Part shown: positions 8,214-15,844 of the stretch, piece by piece | How positions within the stretch are numbered: position 1 is the stretch's first letter | Layout of the letters: each line of letters opens with the position of its first letter | NCBI RefSeq assembly: GCF_018704125.1 | Contig: NZ_JAGTIS010000008.1 | Coordinates: forward strand, 186,001-250,000 | Direction of reading: 5' to 3' | DNA length: 64,000 nucleotides | Source of the DNA: Metapseudomonas boanensis | GTDB lineage: Bacteria; Pseudomonadota; Gammaproteobacteria; Pseudomonadales; Pseudomonadaceae | Translations under genes and position numbers: made by a program | The notes under the pieces: model-generated | The model's input: the letters and a program-made list of their open reading frames with translations, nothing else | What the model was told of the DNA's origin: nothing | Databases searched by the model: none

Positions 8214-9662
8214 TTAAATGGTGGGAGCGAGTTCATTCGTGCTAGAACGCGCAGCGCTCACCTGGATGTGCGTGGGCTGCCCTTCGGGCTGCTTCGCGGA
8301 TGAATTCGCTCCCACAGAAAAAGCGGCGCCTTTGTGGCTCCTGGGTAAATGCGGCCCCTGGCCAAACAGCTTTTCCCGCAGCGTGCCCTCGGCGTAGGCG
8401 GTCTTGTACGAGCCCCGGCTCTGCAGTTCGGGGATCACCAGGTCGATGAAGTCGGCGTAGCTTTCCGGGGTGACGATGCGGGTCAGGTTGAAGCCGTCCA
8501 GCCCGGTTTCCGCCACCCAGTCTTCCAGCTCGTCGGCTATCTGGGCCGGCGATCCCACCAGCAGGATGTAACGCCCGCCGAGGGCGTGCTGCTCCAGCAG
8601 TTGCCGACGGGTCAGGCGGTTATCCCTGAGCTTGCTGGCGGCCGACTCGATGGCATTGGTTTTCACGTAGGGGATCGGCTCGTCCAGACCGAAGTGGGCG
8701 AAGTCGACTCCGGTGGAGCTGGCGAAATGCGCTACGCCGGCTTCGGCGCTGGCGTAGGCGAGGTACTCGGCGTACCTGGCGCGTGCCTCGGCCTCAGTCG
8801 GCGCGACGATCACACTGATGCCCATGAACACTTTAACCGCCTGCGGGTCACGCCTGGAGTCCAGGGCGGCGGCGCGCACCCTGTCCACCTGGGCGCGAGT
8901 GGCGGCCTTGTTGTTGCCGCTGATAAATATGCACTCGGCATGCTCGCCGGCAAAGCGCAGGCCCCGGCTTGATGAGCCGGCCTGGAACAGCACCGGCGTG
9001 CGCTGCGGCGAGGGCTCGCAAAGGTGGTAGCCCTCCACATTGAAGAACTCGCCGCGGTGCTCGACCTTGTGCACTTTCCCGGGCTGGGCATAGATGCGGC
9101 GCTGACGGTCATTGATGACCGCGCCCTCCTCCCAGCTGCCTTCCCACAGCTTGTAGAGCACCTCCAGGTATTCGTCGGCCTGGTCATAACGGCGGTCATG
9201 CTCCATCTGCTGCGCCAGGCCCATGGCGCGGGCGGCGCTTTCCAGGTAGCCGGTGACGATGTTCCAGCCCACGCGACCGTCGCTCAGGTGGTCCAGCGTC
9301 GACATGCGCCGGGCAAACAGGTAAGGCGCGTCGTAACTCAGGTTGGCGGTAATGCCGAAGCCCAGGTGCCGGGTCACTCCGGCCATGGCCGAGACCAGCA
9401 TGAGCGGGTCATTCACCGGCAGCTGGATGCTCTCCTTCAGGGTCAGCTCCACGCCGCCCTGGTAGACGTCGTAGACGCCCACAATGTCGGCGAGGAACAG
9501 CCCGTCGAACAGCCCGCGCTCCAGCAACTGCGCCAGTTCGGTCCAGTAGGCGAGATTCTTGTATTCGGCAGAGCGGTCGCGCGGGTGCGCCCAGAGGCCG
9601 TGGTTGATATGCCCCACGCAGTTCATGTTGAAGGCGTTGAGGAGGATCTGCTTCTTGCCCAT
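8214..9662 (-). CDS. FMNH2-dependent monooxygenase, NtaA/SnaA/DszA family
   Basis: This 482-residue luciferase-like protein has the family marks: ILLNAFNMNCVGHINHGLW at the N-terminus, LSDGRVGWNIVTGYLESAARAMG, and the substrate-loop region PQRTPVLFQAGSSSRGL. Relatives oxidise nitrilotriacetate, dibenzothiophene sulfone or pristinamycin precursors using FMNH2 from a reductase. Here a sulfur-containing substrate is likely, because SfnB-like genes lie upstream and metQNI downstream. Its start overlaps the stop of the preceding gene by one base. The last 33 or so residues are encoded inside an intergenic repeat (8221-8316) and look non-native; family members usually end near LREKLFGQG. Exact substrate unknown. 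Confidence 0.85.
   Translation of the reverse strand: MGKKQILLNAFNMNCVGHINHGLWAHPRDRSAEYKNLAYWTELAQLLERGLFDGLFLADIVGVYDVYQGGVELTLKESIQLPVNDPLMLVSAMAGVTRHLGFGITANLSYDAPYLFARRMSTLDHLSDGRVGWNIVTGYLESAARAMGLAQQMEHDRRYDQADEYLEVLYKLWEGSWEEGAVINDRQRRIYAQPGKVHKVEHRGEFFNVEGYHLCEPSPQRTPVLFQAGSSSRGLRFAGEHAECIFISGNNKAATRAQVDRVRAAALDSRRDPQAVKVFMGISVIVAPTEAEARARYAEYLAYASAEAGVAHFASSTGVDFAHFGLDEPIPYVKTNAIESAASKLRDNRLTRRQLLEQHALGGRYILLVGSPAQIADELEDWVAETGLDGFNLTRIVTPESYADFIDLVIPELQSRGSYKTAYAEGTLREKLFGQGPHLPRSHKGAAFSVGANSSAKQPEGQPTHIQVSAARSSTNELAPTI
8221..8316. repeat. Inverted GTGGGAGCGA...CGCTCCCAC repeat inside a gene 3' end
   Basis: The two ends (GTGGGAGCGAGTTCATTCG and CGGATGAATTCGCTCCCAC) are inverted copies about 60 bases apart. 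This is a typical Pseudomonas intergenic palindrome, but here it is translated as the tail of the monooxygenase gene. Confidence 0.7.
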
Positions 9663-10870
9663 CAGATCGTCCCCCGGCGCGGCGGCAGCTGGCCGTTGAG
9701 GTAGTAATTACCCACCGCGTGATACTTCCAGCGCACCGGGTCGTGCAGCGTGTGCACGCGGGCGTTGCGCCAGTGGCGGTCGAGGTTGTGCTCGGAGAGG
9801 CTGGCGCGGGTACCGGAGAGTTCGAACAGCTTGCTGCCGGCTGAGAGAGAGATCTCGGTGGTCAGCGCGCGGGCCTCGGCCACGGCGATGGAAGCAGCAG
9901 CCACCGTCTCCGCAGTGGGCTCGGCGGTGGCGACATCGAGAATGCGACCGGCGCGCTCGAGGATGGCTTCAGCGGCGTGCAGGCGGATCGCCAGGCGGCC
10001 GAACTCATGGATGGTCAGCGGGTCGTCGCTGGCCTTGTCGACCCCGGAATCGATCCACGGCCGCGAGCGCTCGCGGACGAACGCCAGGGCATCCTCTAAA
10101 GCAGCACGGGCGATGCCGGCGTCGATCGCAGCATGCAGGATCTGCGCGAAAGGGCCCACCGTTGTGGGGCGCTCGAAGGCCGCCTGGAAGGACACCAGGT
10201 CTTCGGTGCGCACCGGCACATTCTCGAACACCACCGAGCCGCTGCCGGTAGTGCGCTGGCCGAAGCCGGACCAGTCATCGATCACCACCAGGCCCGGCGC
10301 ATTGCGCGACACATAGGCCAGGTACTGGTGGCCGTCCTCGGCGACCACCAGCGTAGGCACACGCTGGGCGTAGAGGGCGCCGGTGCAGTAGAACTTGCGA
10401 CCGTGGATGCGGTAACCGGCACCCTCCTTGGCCAGCCGCGTGGTGCGATCGTTGGCGGTGCGCGTTCCCAGTTCGGCCAGGGCATTGCCGAAACGCTCTC
10501 CCGCCAGGGCGGCAGCGAACAGGCGACGCTGCTGGGTCTTGCTGCCGTTCACCCGCAGCACTTCCAGCGCGTAGAAGTGGTTCTGCGGAATCTGCCCGAG
10601 GGAACTGTCGGCGGCGCTGATGATGGCCATGACACGGGCCAGGGTGACTCGCGAGACGCCGGCGCCACCGAATTTTTTCGGCACGCTGATGCCCCACAGA
10701 CCGGAGCGGCTGAAGTCTTCCAGCTCCGCATGAGGCAAGCGCCGGTTGCAGTCGCGGACTGCGGCGCCGCGCCTGAACTCGACGGCGATGCGACGAGCCA
10801 CGTCGAGGGCTTCGACGTCATCACGAATGATGGCCGCGGCAGGGATTGGATGCTTTTGCGCAATAGTCAT
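9662..10870 (-). CDS. SfnB-family acyl-CoA-dehydrogenase-like flavoprotein (copy 1)
   Basis: This 402-residue protein from the ATG at 10870 has the acyl-CoA dehydrogenase/DszC-like fold: an N-terminal helical domain (LWGISVPKKFGGAGVS), a central beta domain (GRKFYCTGALYAQR; DDWSGFGQRTTGSGSV) and a C-terminal four-helix domain ending DRHWRNARVHTLHDPVRWK, a hallmark of the SfnB/DszC group. Such proteins use reduced flavin to oxygenate organosulfur compounds. It is about half identical by eye to the next gene upstream, so the two arose by tandem duplication. The 82-codon longer frame is rejected because it runs into that gene. Confidence 0.85.
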   Translation of the reverse strand: MTIAQKHPIPAAAIIRDDVEALDVARRIAVEFRRGAAVRDCNRRLPHAELEDFSRSGLWGISVPKKFGGAGVSRVTLARVMAIISAADSSLGQIPQNHFYALEVLRVNGSKTQQRRLFAAALAGERFGNALAELGTRTANDRTTRLAKEGAGYRIHGRKFYCTGALYAQRVPTLVVAEDGHQYLAYVSRNAPGLVVIDDWSGFGQRTTGSGSVVFENVPVRTEDLVSFQAAFERPTTVGPFAQILHAAIDAGIARAALEDALAFVRERSRPWIDSGVDKASDDPLTIHEFGRLAIRLHAAEAILERAGRILDVATAEPTAETVAAASIAVAEARALTTEISLSAGSKLFELSGTRASLSEHNLDRHWRNARVHTLHDPVRWKYHAVGNYYLNGQLPPRRGTI

Positions 10871-10880
10871 CAAAGACTCC

Positions 10881-12122
10881 TCAGATCCAGGAGTGGCGCG
10901 CCGGTTTGGCGCCATTGAGGTGGTAGTTGCCCACGGCGTGGACCTTCCAGCGCACCGGGTCGTGCAGCGTGTGCACGCGGGCGTTGCGCCAATGGCGGTC
11001 AAGGTTGAACTCGGCCAGCGTGGCGCGGCTGCCGGCCAGCTCGAAGAGCTTCTCGCTGGCAGCCAGGGCGATTTCGGTGGTGAGCACCTTGGCCTCGGCC
11101 ACAGCGATGGAGGCACGGGCAGCAGACTCGGCGTCGACCGGCCTGGCGCTCACTTCATCCAGCACCTGGCCAGCTCGCTCCAGCAGTGCATTGGCGGCGT
11201 TCAGCTCAACCTTCAGGCGACCGACCTCGGCGATGGTGTAGAGCTCTTCGCTGGCGCGCTCGACGTTCGCCTCCACCCAGGGCCGCGAGTGTTCGCGGAC
11301 GAAGGCGATGGCGTCGTCCAGCGCCGCCTCGGCGATCCCGGCGTCGATAGCGGCCTGGATCAGCTGCGACAGCGCGCCCTGCAGGCTCGGCACCTCGGAG
11401 AGAAGGCTGTTGTGGAACACCAGGTCATCGGCCACCGGGGCCTGATCCAGCTGCACGGTGCCGCTGGCGGTGGTGCGCTGGCCGAAGCCGGACCAGTCGT
11501 CGACGATGCGCAGGCCGGGAACGCCGCGTGCCACCAAACCGAGCACCCCCACGCCGTCGTCATCGATGGCCTTCACTGCCACCCAATGAGCGAACAGCGC
11601 GCCGGTGGAATAGAACTTCTCGCCACTGACCGAAAGGCCTGCGTCGCTGCGGGTGATGCGCGCGGTGATCTCCAGGGTGTTGCGGCTATTGCGCTCGGGC
11701 CCGGCGTTCGCCAGGCGGCGGCCGGCGAGAATGCCGGCGAAGACCTTGCGCTTCTGCACCTCGCTGCCGACATTTTCGATCACGCTGAGCAGGCCGAACT
11801 GGTTCTGCGGAATCTGCCCCAGGGCCGGGTCGGCGGCGCAGATGATGCGGAAAACCTCAGCGAGGGTGACATGGGAGACTTCCGCCCCGCCGTATTGGCG
11901 CGGAATTCGGATGCCGCCCAAGCCCAGCCGGGTGAACAGCTCCAGCTCGCGCCAGGGCAGTTGGCGCTCACGGTCCCGTTGTGCGGCGTGCTCCCTGGCC
12001 AGCTTCGCCACCTCGTGAGCCGCGTGCAGAGCCTGTGCATCGTCCTCGATCAGCGCGGCTGGCAGTAACGGCGGCGCTTCATCATTGAGTACCTCGTGTG
12101 CTGAGGTCTGGCGGTACGTCAT
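10881..12122 (-). CDS. SfnB-family acyl-CoA-dehydrogenase-like flavoprotein (copy 2)
   Basis: This 413-residue paralogue of the gene at 9662-10870 shares the blocks DDWSGFGQRTT, FVREHSRPWVE and LDRHWRNARVHTLHDPVRWK. It is the first gene of a six-gene sulfur operon (two SfnB-like genes, DszA-like monooxygenase, metQNI). SfnB itself is named from dimethyl sulfone use in P. putida; the substrate here is not determined. The ATG at 12122 is chosen over one 23 codons upstream, since a -24/-12 promoter lies at 12188-12202. It is divergent from the GGDEF/EAL gene. Confidence 0.85.
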   Translation of the reverse strand: MTYRQTSAHEVLNDEAPPLLPAALIEDDAQALHAAHEVAKLAREHAAQRDRERQLPWRELELFTRLGLGGIRIPRQYGGAEVSHVTLAEVFRIICAADPALGQIPQNQFGLLSVIENVGSEVQKRKVFAGILAGRRLANAGPERNSRNTLEITARITRSDAGLSVSGEKFYSTGALFAHWVAVKAIDDDGVGVLGLVARGVPGLRIVDDWSGFGQRTTASGTVQLDQAPVADDLVFHNSLLSEVPSLQGALSQLIQAAIDAGIAEAALDDAIAFVREHSRPWVEANVERASEELYTIAEVGRLKVELNAANALLERAGQVLDEVSARPVDAESAARASIAVAEAKVLTTEIALAASEKLFELAGSRATLAEFNLDRHWRNARVHTLHDPVRWKVHAVGNYHLNGAKPARHSWI

Positions 12123-12187
12123 GGGCAACTCTCTACTCTCTGCTGTATCGCCGCGAACAGCCGCGGCCTTGCGTACAGAGGGCTGAA

Positions 12188-12202
12188 GCACATCCCATGC
12201 CT
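12188..12202 (-). promoter_or_regulatory. Putative sigma-54 promoter of the sfnB-met operon
   Basis: On the minus strand AGGCATGGGATGTGC matches TGGCACG-N4-TTGC with exact GG-N10-GC spacing, differing at the first T, the C of CACG and one T of TTGC. It lies 66 bases before the operon start, with a perfect enhancer-like palindrome about 90 bases further upstream. Weaker than the msuE promoter. Confidence 0.5.
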
Positions 12203-12285
12203 GATCTATAAATCCTTTAATATCAATTACTTACAAATATATCCAACACTTGCAACGCGCCAAGGCACGCAATCTGTTGCTCTGG

Positions 12286-12301
12286 TGTTGCTGTAGCAAC
12301 A
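12286..12301. promoter_or_regulatory. Putative SfnR upstream activating sequence (sfnB-met operon)
   Basis: TGTTGCTGTAGCAACA is a perfect inverted repeat (TGTTGCT / AGCAACA, 2-base centre) of the TGT-N10-ACA enhancer type. Twelve of its 16 bases match the element at 4650-4665 before msuE. Its distance from the -12 element suits an enhancer. Confidence 0.55.
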
Positions 12302-12437
12302 GTTCGCCAGCTTGGCAGCCAGTGGCAAATACCTGATTGCAGGGCGAGCCCTATCTGGACCGTTCGGAGGCCCGCCCGCCCGCGAGGCTGCCGGGCTCTA
12401 TACTTCAACCGCGAAGTCCCTGAAGTGGAGGATGGCG

Positions 12438-14855
12438 ATGTCTGAGTACTGCGCATCCAGCGAGGAGCTCGAATACCTGAATCGGGCCCTGCGCACACTG
12501 AGTGGGAGCAACCGCGCGCTGCTGCGAGCCGAGGATGAAGGCTTCCTGCTTCAGGAAATCTGCCGGGTGATCGTCGAAGAGGCTGGTTACCGCCTGGCGT
12601 GGATCGGTCGGGCCGAACGCGATGCCGAGCAGAGCGTGACACCCGTGGCCCACGCCGGACTTGAACAAGCTTATGTCGATTCACTCCACATGACGTGGGC
12701 TGACCGCGAACGCGGTCGTGGCCCGACTGGCACGGCGATCCGCACCGGAAGGCCGACCATCAGCCGTGACATCCTGACCGATCCCAAGGTCACGCCTTGG
12801 CGCGAGAGCGCCATCGTCCACGGAATCGCCTCGGTCCTTTCCCTGCCGCTGCGCGTTGAAGGGGAAATCTTCGGTGGCATCGGCATCTGCGCGTCGGAGC
12901 CCGACGCCTTCGGTGAACGGGAAGTCGAACTGCTCAGCGAAGCGGCCGAAGACCTGGCGTTCGGCATCGAGGCCTTGCGCATCAAGGCCAGGCGGCGCCA
13001 GGCAGAACTCCAGGTCGCGGCGTTGAACCGGGCCCTGTCGACACGTGTGGCCGTCAACCATGCCGTGATCCATGCCACGGACGAGGTGCCCCTGCTCAAG
13101 GAAATCTGCCGCGTGTTGGTCGACGACTGCGGCTACCGCCTGGCCTGGGTGAACTATCGCCAGAAGGACGACGAGCAACCTTCCCGCCCCATGGCCTATC
13201 ACGGTTTCGATGAAGGCTTCCTCAGCGTGGGGACGACTTGGCGCGCCAGTGCCGAAGGTATGGCCTTCATCCGCGACCTGGAAAACCGGCTGGCGACAGG
13301 CCATCCGGTGGTGATGCGCGACTTGGCCAACATCAGCGATATGCCATTGCGCAGCGAAGCGCTCGAGCGCGGCTACAGCGCAGCCCTGGTGCTCCCGTTG
13401 CTGATTGAGGACGAGTTGATCGGCATGCTGCTGATCATGGCCGGCAGCCCCGACGCCTTCGATGAACAAGAAGTCAGCCTGCTACAAGCCACGGCGAACG
13501 ATCTGAGTTTCGGCATTTCCACCCTGCGCACCCGCGCCCGGGCCATGGAAGCCGAAGCGACTGTCCGGCGCATGGCCTATACCGACCTGCTCACCGGCCT
13601 ACCGAATCGAGTACGCCTGCGCGAGCTGCTGGAGGACGCAATCGCCAACGCCCGCCAGGAGCGGCGGTCGTTCGCTGTGCTGCATCTGGAAATCGCCCGC
13701 AATCAGGAAATCAATGAAACCCTGGGCTACCGCGAGGGCGACCGCCTGCAACTGGAAATCGCCACGCGCCTGACCCAGGCTGTGGGGCCCGACCGGCCTG
13801 TCGCACGCATGGGTGAGTGCGAGTTCGCCGTGCTGATGCCCAATGGGGGCGCCGAGCAGGCCTCGCAGTTGGCGAAGCAGATCCTGGTGGCGCTGTATGA
13901 GCCGGTGGAGCTTTCCGGACTCTATCTGGAAGCCCGCGCGAGCATCGGCATCTCCCTCTTCCCGGGCCACGGCACTGACCCGGAAGCGCTGATTCGCCGC
14001 TCCGGCAGCGCCATGGAGCAGGCCAAACGCTCGAATGCAGGCTTCGCCCTGTTCCAGGGTGGCCTCGACCAGGAGTGCGCCCAGCACCTGACGCTGATGG
14101 GCGACCTGCGCCGCGCCATCGACCGCAATGAGCTGCTGCTCTATTACCAACCGAAAATCCAGATCTCCAGCAACAAGGTTTGTGGCACCGAAGCCCTGGT
14201 GCGCTGGCGTCATCCGCAACACGGCATGTTGCCTCCGGACGAGTTCGTCAAACTGGCGGAGAACACCGGCCTGATCACACCACTCACCCTTTGGGTGCTG
14301 GATACCGCGCTGGGCCAGCGCTATGCGTGGCATGAAGAGGGTGATGAGCGGCCGATCTCGGTCAACCTGTCCGCTCACGACCTGCGCGACCCGCGCTTAC
14401 TGGAGCGCATCCGCGGCTCCTTCGCCACCTGGGGCGCCAAGCCGCACTGGATCGAGTTCGAACTGACCGAAAGCGCCCTGATGGAAGACCCTGTCGCGGC
14501 GCTGGACACCCTGTGTGAACTGAAGAAACTCGAATCCCACCTGACTATCGATGACTTCGGCACCGGCTACTCCTCGCTGGCCTACCTGCAGAAACTGCCG
14601 GTGGATTCGCTGAAGATCGACCAGTCCTTCGTCACCGACATGACCAGCAACGACGGCTCGGCGAAGATCGTGCGCTCGATCATCGAACTCGCCCACAACC
14701 TCGACCTGACGGTCGTTGCCGAAGGGGTGGAGGACCAACTCACCCTGACCCAATTGGGGCAGTTCGGCTGCGACATCGCCCAGGGCTACCGAATCAGCCA
14801 ACCAATTCCGGCGGATCAGTTCAAGGCTTGGGAGAAGCAGTCGGCGTGGCACTGA
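12438..14855 (+). CDS. GAF-GAF-GGDEF-EAL cyclic-di-GMP protein, degenerate GGDEF
   Basis: The protein is 805 residues from the ATG at 12438, which has TGGAGG six bases upstream. Domains in order: two tandem GAF domains (about 20-165 and 190-350; they repeat the pattern LLQEICRVIVEEAGYRLAWI / LLKEICRVLVDDCGYRLAWV), a GGDEF domain (about 370-525) and an EAL domain (about 545-795). The GGDEF signature reads GECEF, so cyclase activity is probably lost. EALVRW, ELTES, DDFGTGYSS and the later EGVE glutamate are intact, so it is probably a cyclic-di-GMP phosphodiesterase. There is no signal peptide or membrane helix, so it is cytoplasmic. The GAF ligand is unknown. It is divergent from the sulfur operon, with no evident functional link. 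Confidence 0.9.
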   Translation: MSEYCASSEELEYLNRALRTLSGSNRALLRAEDEGFLLQEICRVIVEEAGYRLAWIGRAERDAEQSVTPVAHAGLEQAYVDSLHMTWADRERGRGPTGTAIRTGRPTISRDILTDPKVTPWRESAIVHGIASVLSLPLRVEGEIFGGIGICASEPDAFGEREVELLSEAAEDLAFGIEALRIKARRRQAELQVAALNRALSTRVAVNHAVIHATDEVPLLKEICRVLVDDCGYRLAWVNYRQKDDEQPSRPMAYHGFDEGFLSVGTTWRASAEGMAFIRDLENRLATGHPVVMRDLANISDMPLRSEALERGYSAALVLPLLIEDELIGMLLIMAGSPDAFDEQEVSLLQATANDLSFGISTLRTRARAMEAEATVRRMAYTDLLTGLPNRVRLRELLEDAIANARQERRSFAVLHLEIARNQEINETLGYREGDRLQLEIATRLTQAVGPDRPVARMGECEFAVLMPNGGAEQASQLAKQILVALYEPVELSGLYLEARASIGISLFPGHGTDPEALIRRSGSAMEQAKRSNAGFALFQGGLDQECAQHLTLMGDLRRAIDRNELLLYYQPKIQISSNKVCGTEALVRWRHPQHGMLPPDEFVKLAENTGLITPLTLWVLDTALGQRYAWHEEGDERPISVNLSAHDLRDPRLLERIRGSFATWGAKPHWIEFELTESALMEDPVAALDTLCELKKLESHLTIDDFGTGYSSLAYLQKLPVDSLKIDQSFVTDMTSNDGSAKIVRSIIELAHNLDLTVVAEGVEDQLTLTQLGQFGCDIAQGYRISQPIPADQFKAWEKQSAWH

Positions 14856-15024
14856 GAGCCCCCTGACAACCCCGCCCCCTCAGCCTTTGACTTCCTTTGC
14901 AGTTAGGCGACGGGCCGATCCCGCCGCCTGCCTCTTCATTTTCCCGACCACAGCGCGCAAACCTCCTGCTCCGCCCACTCCTACCTTCGGATAGTCGGTA
15001 GCTGTCAGGCTACCCAGCATTACG

Positions 15025-15043
15025 TATTATGGTATACCATAAA
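15025..15043. promoter_or_regulatory. GntR-type operator, copy 1
   Basis: TTATGGTATACCATAA (15027-15042) is a perfect 16-base palindrome. It is the most symmetrical of seven copies of the motif in the window and has the GTATAC core common to FCD-family GntR operators. Confidence 0.75.
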
Positions 15044-15154
15044 CCATCAATTCGATCCTGCGTCTCCGCCGGCGAAAGCGCCTAATGGCGAGCCCACAGA
15101 ACACAGCGGCTCGGGCGATGAACGGCGATTTGAAAGCTTGACTTGCGCAAGACG

Positions 15155-15174
15155 TATTATGGTATACCATGATA
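15155..15174. promoter_or_regulatory. GntR-type operator, copy 2
   Basis: TATTATGGTATACCATGATA lies 53 bases before the DUF1185 start, just downstream of a TTGACT hexamer, so a bound regulator would block the promoter. Confidence 0.75.
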
Positions 15175-15227
15175 CCAAACAAGGTGCCGACAGCACCGCC
15201 CCCTATTCACTGCACCAGGAGCGTCCA

Positions 15228-15818
15228 ATGAGTTTCGAGATTCGCAAGATCGTCACCTACGTCGAGGAAACCTTCATCGAGGGCGGCAAAGCCACTGATA
15301 AGCCGGTGACCATGGTGGGCCTCGCTGTAGTGATCAAGAACCCATGGCTCGGCCGTGGCTTCGTCGAAGACCTCAAGCCAGAAATCAAGGCCAACTGTTC
15401 CGACCTCGGCGCCATGATGGTCGAGCGCCTGACCGCCACCATCGGCGGTGCTGCAAAGATCGAGGCCTACGGCAAGGCAGCCGTGGTCGGTGCAGACGGT
15501 GAGATCGAGCACGCCTCTGCCGTGATCCACACCCTGCGCTTCGGCAATCACTACCGCCAGGCGGTGAACGCCAAGAGCTACCTGAGCTTCACCAACAAAC
15601 GCGGCGGCCCGGGCACCTCCATCCAGATCCCGATGATGCACAAGGACGACGAGGGCCTGCGCTCCCACTACATCACCCTGGAAATGCAGATCGAAGACGC
15701 ACCGCGCGCCGACGAGATCGTCGTCGTCCTGGGTGCCGCCGACGGTGGCCGCCTGCACCCGCGCATCGGCAACCGCTACATCGATCTGGAAGAACTGGCT
15801 GCCGAGCAGGCCCAGTGA
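15228..15818 (+). CDS. DUF1185 / 'amino acid synthesis' family protein
   Basis: This 196-residue protein belongs to the AA_synth (DUF1185) family: MSFEIRKIVTYVEETFIEGG at the start, LAVVIKNPWLGRGFVEDL, and the C-terminal ITLEMQIEDAPRADEIVVVL. The family's biochemical role is not established and the name is historical. It has no signal peptide and is probably a cytoplasmic oligomer. The start at 15228 follows AGGAG. It is the first gene of an operon with a hydrolase, aldehyde dehydrogenase and flavin reductase, preceded by two operator copies. A processing or stabilising role for a ring-cleavage product is a guess. Confidence 0.8.
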   Translation: MSFEIRKIVTYVEETFIEGGKATDKPVTMVGLAVVIKNPWLGRGFVEDLKPEIKANCSDLGAMMVERLTATIGGAAKIEAYGKAAVVGADGEIEHASAVIHTLRFGNHYRQAVNAKSYLSFTNKRGGPGTSIQIPMMHKDDEGLRSHYITLEMQIEDAPRADEIVVVLGAADGGRLHPRIGNRYIDLEELAAEQAQ

Positions 15819-15844
15819 CCCCAAGGCCCGTGCAGGAGCGATCC

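Larger units (their letters stand above)
14856..15227. other. Upstream region of the DUF1185 operon
   Basis: This 372-base gap holds no gene. It carries two copies of the GntR-type operator, 130 bases apart (15025 and 15155). A TTGACT hexamer at 15138-15143 precedes the second copy and may be a -35 element. Confidence 0.5.

Noticed and set aside
12251-12265. Second sigma-54 element on the minus strand upstream of the sfnB operon
   Set aside because: GCAACGCGCCAAGGC has GCAA but not the CC of the -24 block at the correct spacing.
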